The translations under genes were made by a program, and so were the position numbers. A DNA stretch of 29,266 nucleotides from a virus: positions 1 through 29,266 of IMG/VR virus record IMGVR_UViG_3300009001_001862. One strand, 5' to 3'. Each line of letters begins with the position of its first letter. Within the stretch, counting starts at the first letter, position 1. The notes below the pieces were generated by a model. The model was not told the origin of the DNA, did not search any database, and saw only the letters and a list, made by a program, of their open reading frames with translations. Of the stretch, positions 15,706 through 23,568 are shown piece by piece.

Positions 15706-16812
15706 GTGCGATACATTAGCCTATTTAGCGGAATCGAGGCAGCAACCGTTGGTTGGCATGACATGGGATGGAACCCCGTCGTCTTTGCCGACTTTGACGA
15801 CTTCCCCTCAGCCGTTCTCAAACATCATTATCCTCACGTTCCAAATGCAGGAGATGTGCTGAAACATGACTGGACGCAATACCGAGGAAAAGCCGATCTC
15901 ATCGTCGGAGGAAGCCCATGCCAGTCTTTTTCCCATGCAGGAAAGCGACTTGGAATGGATGATCCACGTGGCAACTTGGCCCTCCACTACTTACGAATTA
16001 TTAGGGACGTTCAGCCGAAGTGGTTCATCTATGAAAACGTCCCAGGCCTTCTGTCGTCTAACGAAGGACACGATTTCGCCACCTTCCTCGGGGAAATGGT
16101 CAAACTCGGGTATGGGTTCGCCTACCGAGTTCTTGACGCTCAATACTTCGGAGTTCCCCAACGAAGGCGAAGAGTCTTTGTTGTCGGGTGTGCTGATGGC
16201 GATTGGCGAAGTGCCGCAGCAGTTCTATTTGACAAAGAAAGCCTGTGCGGGAATCTTGCGTCGAGCAAAACGAAGAGGCAAGGTTCTTCCCTCTTCTCTC
16301 AAGGCAGCGTTGGAAGCGAAGGCGGGGAATTGGGAAGAGGAATAGAGGTTTTTGAAAACCACCCTCAAGACTCCAGAATCAAGAAAGTTGAGATAGCCCC
16401 AACACTTCACGCAAGAAGCGGAACTGGCGGGAACAATTTGCCGTTGGTGAAAGAAATAGGATTCTCCCACACGCAGGGCTTGGATTGCCAGCCATCAACA
16501 AGACACTTCCCAACGCTACGTGCTGAGGGAGGGGGCATGGCCGTGAGCATTCCAAGCGAACACATTGTCCGTCGCCTCACCCCCATTGAATGCGAGCGTT
16601 TGCAGGGCTTCCCCGACAACTACACCCAGATACCTTGGAAGGGCAGACCTGCACAGGAATGCCCCTCATCTCACCGCTACAAAGCGTTGGGCAACTCAAT
16701 GGCCGTTCCTGTCATGCGGTGGATCGGCATGAGGATTGATATGCTGGATGCGGCAGACCTCCCAAAGCGGGAGAAGTCAAAGACGACCAAGCAAATGACT
16801 TTGTGGGGATGA
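15706..16812 (+). CDS. dcm: DNA (cytosine-5) methyltransferase, 368 aa
   Basis: GTG 15706 is 1 bp after the previous stop, with GGGAGG 9 bp upstream. Motif I is SLFSGIEAATVG (5-16), motif IV GGSPCQSFSHAG has the catalytic Cys at 72, motif VI is YENV (109-112), motif VIII is QRRRRVFVVG, and motif X near the C-terminus is GNSMAVPVM. The target recognition domain lies between about 185 and 300. The enzyme transfers a methyl group from AdoMet to C5 of cytosine in a specific site not predictable here. It ends KQMTLWG, a clamp-binding-like tail. No matching restriction enzyme is visible, so it likely protects viral DNA. Confidence 0.95.
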   Translation: MRYISLFSGIEAATVGWHDMGWNPVVFADFDDFPSAVLKHHYPHVPNAGDVLKHDWTQYRGKADLIVGGSPCQSFSHAGKRLGMDDPRGNLALHYLRIIRDVQPKWFIYENVPGLLSSNEGHDFATFLGEMVKLGYGFAYRVLDAQYFGVPQRRRRVFVVGCADGDWRSAAAVLFDKESLCGNLASSKTKRQGSSLFSQGSVGSEGGELGRGIEVFENHPQDSRIKKVEIAPTLHARSGTGGNNLPLVKEIGFSHTQGLDCQPSTRHFPTLRAEGGGMAVSIPSEHIVRRLTPIECERLQGFPDNYTQIPWKGRPAQECPSSHRYKALGNSMAVPVMRWIGMRIDMLDAADLPKREKSKTTKQMTLWG

Positions 16813-16816
16813 ATCT

Positions 16817-17917
16817 ATGGCCCTCTTCAATCATTTTCCACGTGAAATTGACATGAGGACACGTAAAGTGATTCACAATCGAAAGCAGTTGGAACACTAC
16901 ATCGAAACCACCAACGGCAAAGGCAACCTCACAACCACCGTCTATGGATTCAGGGGATTGAAGCCGAAGGGCAACCGTTGTGAATACAACACGGCCATTG
17001 TTCCTCATTTTGTCATGGATTTTGATGCCGACCAAGGAATACGTGTTCACGACATGGAGGAATCCGAGGCAAAGAGCAGGTGTTGTGATGAGGTGTTGAG
17101 TCTTTCACGACACCTTGACCAAGACTCTCATCGCCATGCCGTGTGGTTCACAGGCGGGGGTTTTCACATTTGGACGAAACTTGACAACGAATACGTGCTG
17201 CCCCCTGAAAAGATGGCCGACCTCCTGTTCTCAGGACGCATGAAAGTCAATGGATGGGTTAAGCGTTTCAACCTCAAGACCCTTGACCCCGTGGTTTCGT
17301 TTAGACCTGATCGCCACATTCGCATCCCTAACACGTTCAACTTCAAACGTCAAATCTGGGGCATTCCTGTCAAGCATGAGGATTTAGAGGCTGGATGGGA
17401 TTTCATCGTTGAGAAGGCCAAAGAACCCAAACCAGGAATGCACCTTTACGGAATAAGCGGGATGCCTCTTGAAATCGTTGAGCGCAGTTCTGTTGATATG
17501 TTCAAGAGCCGCTACAACGAGGAAACGAGGTCATTTGAAATGGAGAACATTGACATTGACATTGAACGCATCAACAACATTCCCATGTTGCCCTGCTTGG
17601 CTCAGGCTGCATGTGAGAAGGGAAGCAACCCTCCACACAAACCCCGATCCTATTTGATGATGTATCTAATGGACTACTTTCGCAACTTCGCTCGACCTGC
17701 GAGGGAGGCCACAGTCCCAAACCATGAGGTGTTGTCATTGACTCACGCATTCATACGCTCGTTGGAATGGGCGGATTATTCACCAACTGAAACGATGAAA
17801 TACCTCACGCATGGCGTTGAGAGGTATTACCTTACACCGACCTGCCCGACCATTTACCATGAGGGATTGTGTGTCGGGAAATGCCCGTATTACGACGAGA
17901 AGGGGGCAACGGCATGA
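16817..17917 (+). CDS. Archaeo-eukaryotic primase, PriS-like domain joined to PriL Fe-S-like domain, 366 aa
   Basis: ATG 16817 after GGGGATGA. The catalytic Asp pair is in HFVMDFDAD (64-72), the nucleotide-binding motif is WFTGGGFHIW (110-119; family form 'FSGrrGfHiw'), and VVSFRPDRHIRIPNTFN (159-174) matches the third motif with Asp and the 'IR.PgS' segment. The C-terminal 120 residues resemble the Fe-S domain of PriL: MLPCLAQAAC (C260, C266), a helical YLMMYLMDYFRNFA, then CPTIYHEGLCVGKC (C343, C352, C356). So both primase subunits appear in one short chain. It would make RNA or DNA primers for replication. A four-Cys zinc site is the alternative to Fe-S. Confidence 0.8.
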   Translation: MALFNHFPREIDMRTRKVIHNRKQLEHYIETTNGKGNLTTTVYGFRGLKPKGNRCEYNTAIVPHFVMDFDADQGIRVHDMEESEAKSRCCDEVLSLSRHLDQDSHRHAVWFTGGGFHIWTKLDNEYVLPPEKMADLLFSGRMKVNGWVKRFNLKTLDPVVSFRPDRHIRIPNTFNFKRQIWGIPVKHEDLEAGWDFIVEKAKEPKPGMHLYGISGMPLEIVERSSVDMFKSRYNEETRSFEMENIDIDIERINNIPMLPCLAQAACEKGSNPPHKPRSYLMMYLMDYFRNFARPAREATVPNHEVLSLTHAFIRSLEWADYSPTETMKYLTHGVERYYLTPTCPTIYHEGLCVGKCPYYDEKGATA

Positions 17918-18957
17918 AATACAAATTGTTGCATGGCGATTGTTCAATCAAAATGAAAGAGATGGATGATAACTCGGTTGAGGCAATTATCACCGATCCC
18001 CCTTATGGTTTGTCATTCATGGGCAAAAAGTGGGATTACGAAGTCCCTTCTGTTGAGATATGGCGTGAAGCCCTTAGAGTCCTCAAACCAGGTGGACACC
18101 TGTTATCCTTTGCTGGTTCACGCACCTATCACCGCATGGCGGTGAACATTGAGGATGCAGGTTTTTGCATCCGTGATCAAATCATGTGGGTGTATTCAAC
18201 GGGCTTCCCGAAGTCGCACAACATAGGCCAAAAGGCCGAGGAATGGGTCGGTTGGGGTTCAGCCCTAAAACCCGCCCATGAGCCTATCGTGGTTGCCCGT
18301 AAGCCCCTTATCGGCACTATCGTTGAGAATGTGCTTAAGCATGGGACGGGTGGCTTGAACATTGACGGTTGCCGTGTGCCGCATAGTGGGAAAGAAGGCG
18401 CATGGGGCGAAGGAAAGAGCAAGGGGTCGATCTATAATGTTGGCGAAGGAAAAAGACATGACGCTGGACGATTCCCCGCTAATTTTATCCACGATGGCTC
18501 GGATGAAGTCGTGGGTCTATTCCCCAACGAAAACGCACGATTCTTTTACTGTGCTAAAACGAGCCAACAAGAAAGGAACGCAGGGCTTGAACACCTCGCT
18601 GATGTTGAGCGCATTGACTACGGCGGCTTTCATAGTGAGGAAGGACTCATCAACAACGGGCGCAACCCTGCGAACCGAATCCCTATGAAGAACCCACACC
18701 CAACTGTTAAGCCCGTGGACTTGATGAAATACCTGTGCCGACTTATCACCCCCCCAAACGGAATCGTTCTTGATCCGTTTATGGGAAGTGGAACAACTGG
18801 TATTGCTGCAACCCAAGAGGGCTTCAATTTCATTGGAATTGAAATGAATGATGAATACATTCAAATCGCAAATCATAGGATTTCACATTGGGTGGAAGAA
18901 AAGCAAGAACTGATTATCGAACAAAGGAAACAAAAGACGTTGTTTGATGGATGGTGA
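17914..18957 (+). CDS. DNA N4-cytosine/N6-adenine methyltransferase, 347 aa
   Basis: ATG 17914 overlaps the primase stop (ATGA). LLHGDCSIKMKEM, then ITDPPYGLSFMGKKWD (motif IV DPPY near 32-35), LKPGGHLLSFAGSRTYHRM, and at the far end DPFMGSGTTGIAA (motif I) and IGIEMNDEYIQIA. The order IV before I makes it a beta-class enzyme. The region from about 110 to 250 is the target recognition part. The tail KQKTLFDGW resembles a sliding-clamp binding peptide. It probably modifies viral DNA; the recognition site and the methylated base are not predictable. Confidence 0.92.
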   Translation: MKYKLLHGDCSIKMKEMDDNSVEAIITDPPYGLSFMGKKWDYEVPSVEIWREALRVLKPGGHLLSFAGSRTYHRMAVNIEDAGFCIRDQIMWVYSTGFPKSHNIGQKAEEWVGWGSALKPAHEPIVVARKPLIGTIVENVLKHGTGGLNIDGCRVPHSGKEGAWGEGKSKGSIYNVGEGKRHDAGRFPANFIHDGSDEVVGLFPNENARFFYCAKTSQQERNAGLEHLADVERIDYGGFHSEEGLINNGRNPANRIPMKNPHPTVKPVDLMKYLCRLITPPNGIVLDPFMGSGTTGIAATQEGFNFIGIEMNDEYIQIANHRISHWVEEKQELIIEQRKQKTLFDGW

Positions 18958-18961
18958 TTAC

Positions 18962-19228
18962 ATGACAGACGAAAAAGAAGAACTTGATGAAATCCGAAGA
19001 AAGAAAGCCGAAGAAATGCTGCAAGCCCACCATAAGGGCGAAGCACCACCAGAAGTGTTGGATTGGTCGTTCCGCCGATCCAATCAATCTGGCTTCATTG
19101 AGATTTGTCAAAAGGACAACATGGTTGCCGTGACCCAAGACCCAAATTGGGCGAACTTGGTCGTGGATATGCTGAACAGTCTTACGTTGGCTCAACAGGT
19201 GGTTGGAAATGACGGAAACGAATTGTGA
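18962..19228 (+). CDS. Hypothetical protein, 88 aa
   Basis: ATG 18962 is chosen because GGTGA precedes it by a good distance; an in-frame ATG at 18947 lies within the previous gene. The first 35 residues form a charged helix (EEKDEIRRKKAEEMLQ-like), the rest is mixed with SFRRSNQSGFIEICQKDNMV. It overlaps the next gene by 20 bp. No family recognised. Confidence 0.6.
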   Translation: MTDEKEELDEIRRKKAEEMLQAHHKGEAPPEVLDWSFRRSNQSGFIEICQKDNMVAVTQDPNWANLVVDMLNSLTLAQQVVGNDGNEL

Positions 19229-19457
19229 AGGCGGGTGGGATAGCCACCGTTGGGAGGTCGGTAAGCAAAACCGACATGCTGCTAAACTCACTATTTTCTG
19301 CAACCAATGTGGTTGTGAACTTCAAGTGTTTGTGAACATCAAAGGTTATCTATGGGAAGTTGGCGAGGTTAATGAAGAAGAAAACACCGTTTATCTCTAT
19401 GACCGTGAGAATCATGAGGAAGAAATCACATTGGAAGTGTTGGAGGCTACTGCATGA
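19209..19457 (+). CDS. Small Cys-containing protein, 82 aa
   Basis: ATG 19209 is in a GGTGGTTGGAA context. CNQCGCEL (about residues 31-38) plus C6 and the early histidines could form a zinc site. The C-terminal half is strongly acidic and strand-like (VNEEENTVYLYDRENHEEE). It overlaps the nuclease gene by 4 bp. Function unknown. Confidence 0.6.
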   Translation: MTETNCEGGWDSHRWEVGKQNRHAAKLTIFCNQCGCELQVFVNIKGYLWEVGEVNEEENTVYLYDRENHEEEITLEVLEATA

Positions 19458-20164
19458 CCGATCAACGGATCCTCTTTATTGACAACCGAGAGCGTTCAGG
19501 GCTTGAGCAGTTGGTTATCAAATACTGCGAGAAAAACAAATTGAACTTTCAAATGCGGCAAACGCTCATCACCGATTATTGCTTTGCTGATGTTGGGATT
19601 GAGGCAAAATCAATTGACGATTACCTATCCAGTCTTTATTCAGGGCATTTGGAACGGCAACTGCAAAACCTTGAGGACAACTACAATTCAGCGATTCTCA
19701 TAATTCATGGAACACTTGACCAGCATATCGCCAACGGAAAGAAGCGAGGAAAGAAAATCCCTTATGCGAAGGTGTTTGGTTCATTTACAGGTTCGCTGGC
19801 GAGGTTTTCAACCGACTACGACATTTCAATTATGACGTTCCCCAACAAATCATTGGCTGCACGTTTCATCTGCAAGCGATTTGAAAAGCATGGGACGCTT
19901 GGCTCATCCTCCACCTATCGTCTGCTTCGAAAGACGGCAACCGAGGACATGAGAATTGACATTTTGCAGGGGGCTGGTTGTAGCCTCGCCATCGCCAAGC
20001 GTTTGCTTGACCTGCATGGTTCAATCGTTGAGATTTCAGGATTGACGGCAAAGGAACTCCAAGCGGTGGAGGGCATCGGCAAAGTCCGAGCCGAGCGCAT
20101 TGTCAAGGCATTCAACTCCGAACAACCAATTGTGCAAGAGAAAGTCAAAATGTCGAGGGCTTGA
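19454..20164 (+). CDS. XPF/ERCC4-family nuclease with HhH domain, 236 aa
   Basis: ATG 19454 overlaps the previous stop (ATGA). The nuclease core has FIDNRER (8-14), TDYCFADVGIEAKSIDDYL (40-58) in place of the family 'GDY......ERK...D' pattern, and YNSAILIIHG. The C-terminal half holds a tandem helix-hairpin-helix: ILQGAGCSLAIAKRLLDLHG and LQAVEGIGKVRAERIVKAF. XPF-type enzymes cut branched or flapped DNA beside single/double-strand junctions. The family Arg of E-R-K is Ala here (E50, A51, K52), but the acidic residues and Lys are present, so activity is plausible. It would resolve recombination or replication intermediates. Confidence 0.85.
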   Translation: MTDQRILFIDNRERSGLEQLVIKYCEKNKLNFQMRQTLITDYCFADVGIEAKSIDDYLSSLYSGHLERQLQNLEDNYNSAILIIHGTLDQHIANGKKRGKKIPYAKVFGSFTGSLARFSTDYDISIMTFPNKSLAARFICKRFEKHGTLGSSSTYRLLRKTATEDMRIDILQGAGCSLAIAKRLLDLHGSIVEISGLTAKELQAVEGIGKVRAERIVKAFNSEQPIVQEKVKMSRA

Positions 20165-20280
20165 TGTGGGGAGGCTTGAAATACCCTACATGCGGTGGAC
20201 GGGAATGCCCAACCATGAACAGGAGGAACGCACGTGTTAATGAAGCCATCATCAGACTCAGGGGATCGCAAATGGTTTGA
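20164..20280 (+). CDS. Possible 38 aa small protein
   Basis: ATG 20164 overlaps the nuclease stop as TGATG and the frame runs to TGA 20278-20280, across the start of the helicase gene. CGGREC is the only motif-like feature. It may instead be a chance open frame in a 69 bp leader region, so it is listed only because the start overlap matches the style of this genome. Confidence 0.2.
   Translation: MWGGLKYPTCGGRECPTMNRRNARVNEAIIRLRGSQMV
20221..20226 (+). promoter_or_regulatory. Strong ribosome binding site that decides a GTG start
   Basis: AGGAGG lies 7 bp before GTG 20234, the ideal distance. This supports GTG 20234 over the in-frame ATG at 20240 as the helicase start. Confidence 0.65.
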
Positions 20281-21685
20281 CTATACGTTGGTTAAAACGC
20301 CATACGAAGGCTCAAAGTTTATCAAAGAATACATTGAACGTTTCAACACGGTTTCATTCTTCAACGAGTTCGCAGGTATGCTCTCCCTTTTCTATGTCGT
20401 CGGTCAAGTGATTGCCCCTTATGTCCGTGTCCCAATCCACGGAACGCACCTTGACACCAGGGTTCACGTCTATTGGATTCAACAATCAAGAACGGGTAAG
20501 TCGGCAGCGTATGAGTTCACCAAGCAATTGTTGGATGCTTGCGGTGTTGAAAGTGCGAAGTTCACATCAGGTTCGGACGCTGGATTGCTCGGCCACGTTG
20601 ATGCTGAACCAGAATACGATGAAAGCGGCAAGCCGACAGGCAAAGTGAATTATGTGGTCACGAAGGGTCTGTTGAATGGCTACAAGACCCTGCTCTTTGA
20701 CGAGGCCAGCGTCCTTCTTGACGACAAGAAATCCTACTTCTCCGAAAAAATCCTGTATCTTCAAGAGGCTATGGCCTCGATAGGATCGGCGACAAACAAC
20801 TTGGCGAAGGTGTTGAAAGGCGCAGACATTCAAGTGGTTTCTGGCGTTTCAATTTGGGCGACCACCTTTCCGCCCAAGGACATTATGCACCATGTCTTGG
20901 AGAAGGGATTTTTCCAGCGTGTGTTCCTGTATCAAAATGACGTGAGCCAAGAGCAACGTCAAACCACCAGCGAACACCGCCTTCAAGGAACGTATATCCC
21001 TGTTCCCGATAAGGTCTGGGGGTATGATGCGTTGGCGGCTTTCATCCTTGAAAAGCGGGACGAAATCAAGAAACGGTTGCTCAAAGCGGCAGGGATGAGC
21101 GAAGAGGAATGGGATGAAATGGACGATATGCAAAGGGACATGATCGCTAACAAGCATTGCTATGACATTTTCACGGTGGATGAATCATACCACGCTGCGC
21201 TGCTAAATGCAACCACCGACTATTACGAACTGGTGAATCAAATCCATGACGCAAACGTGCGTGAAACGGCAACGTCCTTCATCCCCAACATCGAGAACTA
21301 CACCATCACTTTTGGAAACATCATCGCAACCATCATGGGTTCGCCTGTTATTACGGCAGACCACATAATGATGGCGACTGAAATCATTTACGACAACCTT
21401 CACAACTTGGTTATCTGGCTTGAACAGAAGCAGGATTTCAAGGCAAAGAAAAAGCGAGATGCTTCCTTGCACGAATGGAAGGTTGCTTACAACAAGTGTC
21501 AAAAGTTGGCTCATTCCCGATCCAAGCGTGAATGCGTTAAGAAGAAGGAGATTGAGAAGGTGTATGCCGTTGATCAAGGCGTGAGCGTCAAAACGGCTCA
21601 ACGTCGCCTCCAAAAACTGACGGATTCACCCGACGCAGACCGCCTTATGGATGGAAGGAATGCTTTCATTGCGTTCAATTGGTGA
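20234..21685 (+). CDS. AAA+ ATPase, probable replicative helicase (MCM/DUF3987-like), 483 aa
   Basis: GTG 20234 with AGGAGG 7 bp upstream. The Walker A region is IQQSRTGKSAAYEF with GKS at 88-90; the usual first Gly is Gln at 83. Walker B is TLLFDEASVLL (152-162). VSGVSIWATTFPP (about 203-215) looks like sensor 1, and GFFQRVFLYQND like the arginine-finger strand. The C-terminus (about 420-483) reads as a winged helix, with KKKEIEKVYAVDQGVSVKTA and RRLQKLTD. Proteins of this layout in viruses are helicases or helicase loaders near primases, and a primase lies 2.3 kb upstream. Exact subfamily is uncertain. Confidence 0.7.
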   Translation: MLMKPSSDSGDRKWFDYTLVKTPYEGSKFIKEYIERFNTVSFFNEFAGMLSLFYVVGQVIAPYVRVPIHGTHLDTRVHVYWIQQSRTGKSAAYEFTKQLLDACGVESAKFTSGSDAGLLGHVDAEPEYDESGKPTGKVNYVVTKGLLNGYKTLLFDEASVLLDDKKSYFSEKILYLQEAMASIGSATNNLAKVLKGADIQVVSGVSIWATTFPPKDIMHHVLEKGFFQRVFLYQNDVSQEQRQTTSEHRLQGTYIPVPDKVWGYDALAAFILEKRDEIKKRLLKAAGMSEEEWDEMDDMQRDMIANKHCYDIFTVDESYHAALLNATTDYYELVNQIHDANVRETATSFIPNIENYTITFGNIIATIMGSPVITADHIMMATEIIYDNLHNLVIWLEQKQDFKAKKKRDASLHEWKVAYNKCQKLAHSRSKRECVKKKEIEKVYAVDQGVSVKTAQRRLQKLTDSPDADRLMDGRNAFIAFNW

Positions 21686-21686
21686 G

Positions 21687-21872
21687 ATGATGAGAGCGTA
21701 TCGGGATAAGGTCATGCAAACGTGCGTTGGCTGCGATACGGACGTTTTAGCCATTCGAATAAATGGTTTCTATGCGGGTAGTCGTGATAGAATGTTTTTA
21801 TGGGAATGTCCTTTGTGCGAATACATCTGGCGGAAACCAAAACCCGTGTTGGTGAGCAAAAATGACGTGTGA
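21687..21872 (+). CDS. Small zinc-ribbon protein, 61 aa
   Basis: ATG 21687, 1 bp after the helicase stop; the open frame extends upstream only inside that gene. CVGC (about residues 13-16) and CPLCEYIW (about 42-49) give a zinc ribbon with about 25 residues between the pairs. It overlaps the next gene by 11 bp. Role unknown. Confidence 0.6.
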   Translation: MMRAYRDKVMQTCVGCDTDVLAIRINGFYAGSRDRMFLWECPLCEYIWRKPKPVLVSKNDV

Positions 21873-22413
21873 TTGTGCTACCTGCAACTTGCTGGCAAAG
21901 GCCGTCATTGGACGTGAAAAGAATCCATCGCCAGACGCTAAGGCAGGAAAACACGTGTGCGGGACGTGCAACGGAAAGGGCAAGACGCCCAAGTGCGAAA
22001 CCTGCGGCTTCCAATCAACGCCATACGGAACGTTCCGAGCGACCAAACCTTCGCAATGGAAGAACCGCCCTTTCAAGAAAGGAGATCCATACGTCAATTC
22101 ATGGGACGAACCATTGTTGGTTGAAGCCTTGCTTAAGGGCAAAAAATCCTCAAAACCATTCCACGGCTACAATCCAAACCGCCATAGCAAGAAGGGAGGA
22201 TTGAACGCCAAAGGACGTGCTAAGTTCAAGCGTGAACAAGGCTCAAACCTCAAACCCCCTGTCACCGAAAAACCATCAACTCTCAAACCAGGCTCAAAGA
22301 AAGCAAAGCGTCGAAAGTCGTTTTGCGCTCGGATGGGCGGGGTGAAAGGACCGACCAGCAAAGGCGGTAAATTGACACCGAAGGGTGCAGCGTTGAAGCG
22401 TTGGAACTGCTGA
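21862..22413 (+). CDS. Basic virion-type protein with N-terminal zinc fingers, 183 aa
   Basis: ATG 21862. The N-terminus has CDCATC (3-8) and CGTCNGKGKTPKCETC (about 33-48), a DnaJ-like zinc arrangement. From about residue 108 the chain is very basic and ends GGLNAKGRAKFKREQGSNLK, then RRKSFCARMGGVKGP, TSKGGKLTPKGAALKRWNC. That C-terminal block is common in marine tailed viruses (I believe the family is DUF6321), of unknown function. Its basic nature suggests DNA binding, perhaps in packaged virions. It sits at the switch from replication to structural genes. Confidence 0.75.
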   Translation: MTCDCATCNLLAKAVIGREKNPSPDAKAGKHVCGTCNGKGKTPKCETCGFQSTPYGTFRATKPSQWKNRPFKKGDPYVNSWDEPLLVEALLKGKKSSKPFHGYNPNRHSKKGGLNAKGRAKFKREQGSNLKPPVTEKPSTLKPGSKKAKRRKSFCARMGGVKGPTSKGGKLTPKGAALKRWNC

Positions 22414-22422
22414 GGTGTTTGA

Positions 22423-23568
22423 TTGCCGAACACCAATCTGTCCGAGGGTCATGAAAAGACCTCATCATCAACCTATCAAAATGATGGGCTACGTGATACG
22501 GACGTTCTAACCAGTCCATCCTTAACCAATTGGGTTGAGCGTGGCAACGGCAATGGCGTTATCCCGATCACCCTCAACCGATACGACGAATCCGACAGGA
22601 ACAACCCTGTTAGCGGCAACTGTTGTGTTCGACCAAACGGGACGATTGGAAGCACCAAGGAACTCTATGTGGACGCTGGCGTTGTCCAATTGGACGGCAT
22701 GTTTTACAACGTGGGTTCAGCATCAGTCCTTGATATTGCAGCAACGACCAATTATTATTCATCATACCATGCTTCGGCAATCCCAAATGGGACAAACCCA
22801 AACGACGAAGCAATCCTTTTGGTTTATGTTGATCCTCGCTTGCCCAACAACGTTGGCTTTGTTTATGGTTCATACGTTGATACCTCCACAGGACTATACC
22901 CACAATCGCCTTCAAACCACCTTGTCTTGCAGAACACGGTGCTTGCCGCAGTTCGGGTGGGCAAAGGGGCTTCAAACCCCGTTATCCTCGCCATAGAGGA
23001 TAAGAGGGTGTTTCACCGACCTGGGCCTGTTGCATTGTCGGCAATCGAGCATAGCGATGGGACGGAGGAAAACCTTCGCAACGACTTTGTTTCAGGATTT
23101 AACGCCGCCGACCTTCCTATCACCGAACTTGGCGTCCTCTATGCACGTGATCCAAGCGGCTTCACCGATTTTCCCCAAGGAACAGGTCAAACGCACTTAT
23201 TCTTTCAATCCGACCAAGGCTTGGGAATCACGGCTGGCGGGGGTGGTGCGTATCAAATCACCCCTATTCATCGGACATCAAAGACACCTTCAATCCCTTA
23301 CGTCGGGCCAACAGTCCTAAACTTTGGAATTGCTGCCCCTGCTGGCCTCCTTTACAAGCCCCTGCAAAGCGAAGAGGACGGGGCAACTCATTTGGTTAAT
23401 GTGGACGTTTATGGCGTTGGCAACGCTTTTTTGGGGACGCTGATTGAAACGCTTCACTACACCGTCAATGCTGGTGATTTGACATTGAACGATCCAGCCA
23501 CCCTACCAGCAGGTTTCGCAACGGCTACGCAAGCCGTTATCACCTACACCCACGCTCAACACGTTTAG
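22423..23568 (+). CDS. Putative tail fibre or baseplate protein, 381 aa
   Basis: TTG 22423 with GAGGTG 8 bp upstream; the first in-frame ATG is far inside. The sequence is rich in Asn, Gly, Thr and Ser with many short strands, and lacks long helices, as in fibre and receptor-binding proteins. Segments such as VDAGVVQLDGMFYNVG and ILLVYVDPRLPNNVGF resemble baseplate/fibre proteins of tailed viruses; GLGITAGGGGAYQITP is a glycine-rich loop. The last part (from about 330) forms another small beta domain. It is the only clear structural-type gene on the + strand, facing the late - strand operon. Precise role uncertain. Confidence 0.6.
   Translation: MPNTNLSEGHEKTSSSTYQNDGLRDTDVLTSPSLTNWVERGNGNGVIPITLNRYDESDRNNPVSGNCCVRPNGTIGSTKELYVDAGVVQLDGMFYNVGSASVLDIAATTNYYSSYHASAIPNGTNPNDEAILLVYVDPRLPNNVGFVYGSYVDTSTGLYPQSPSNHLVLQNTVLAAVRVGKGASNPVILAIEDKRVFHRPGPVALSAIEHSDGTEENLRNDFVSGFNAADLPITELGVLYARDPSGFTDFPQGTGQTHLFFQSDQGLGITAGGGGAYQITPIHRTSKTPSIPYVGPTVLNFGIAAPAGLLYKPLQSEEDGATHLVNVDVYGVGNAFLGTLIETLHYTVNAGDLTLNDPATLPAGFATATQAVITYTHAQHV

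Noticed and set aside
15866-16345. A 159-codon + strand open frame inside the cytosine methyltransferase
   Set aside because: The methyltransferase has all its motifs in the other frame through this stretch, and the shadow frame has no recognisable domain.
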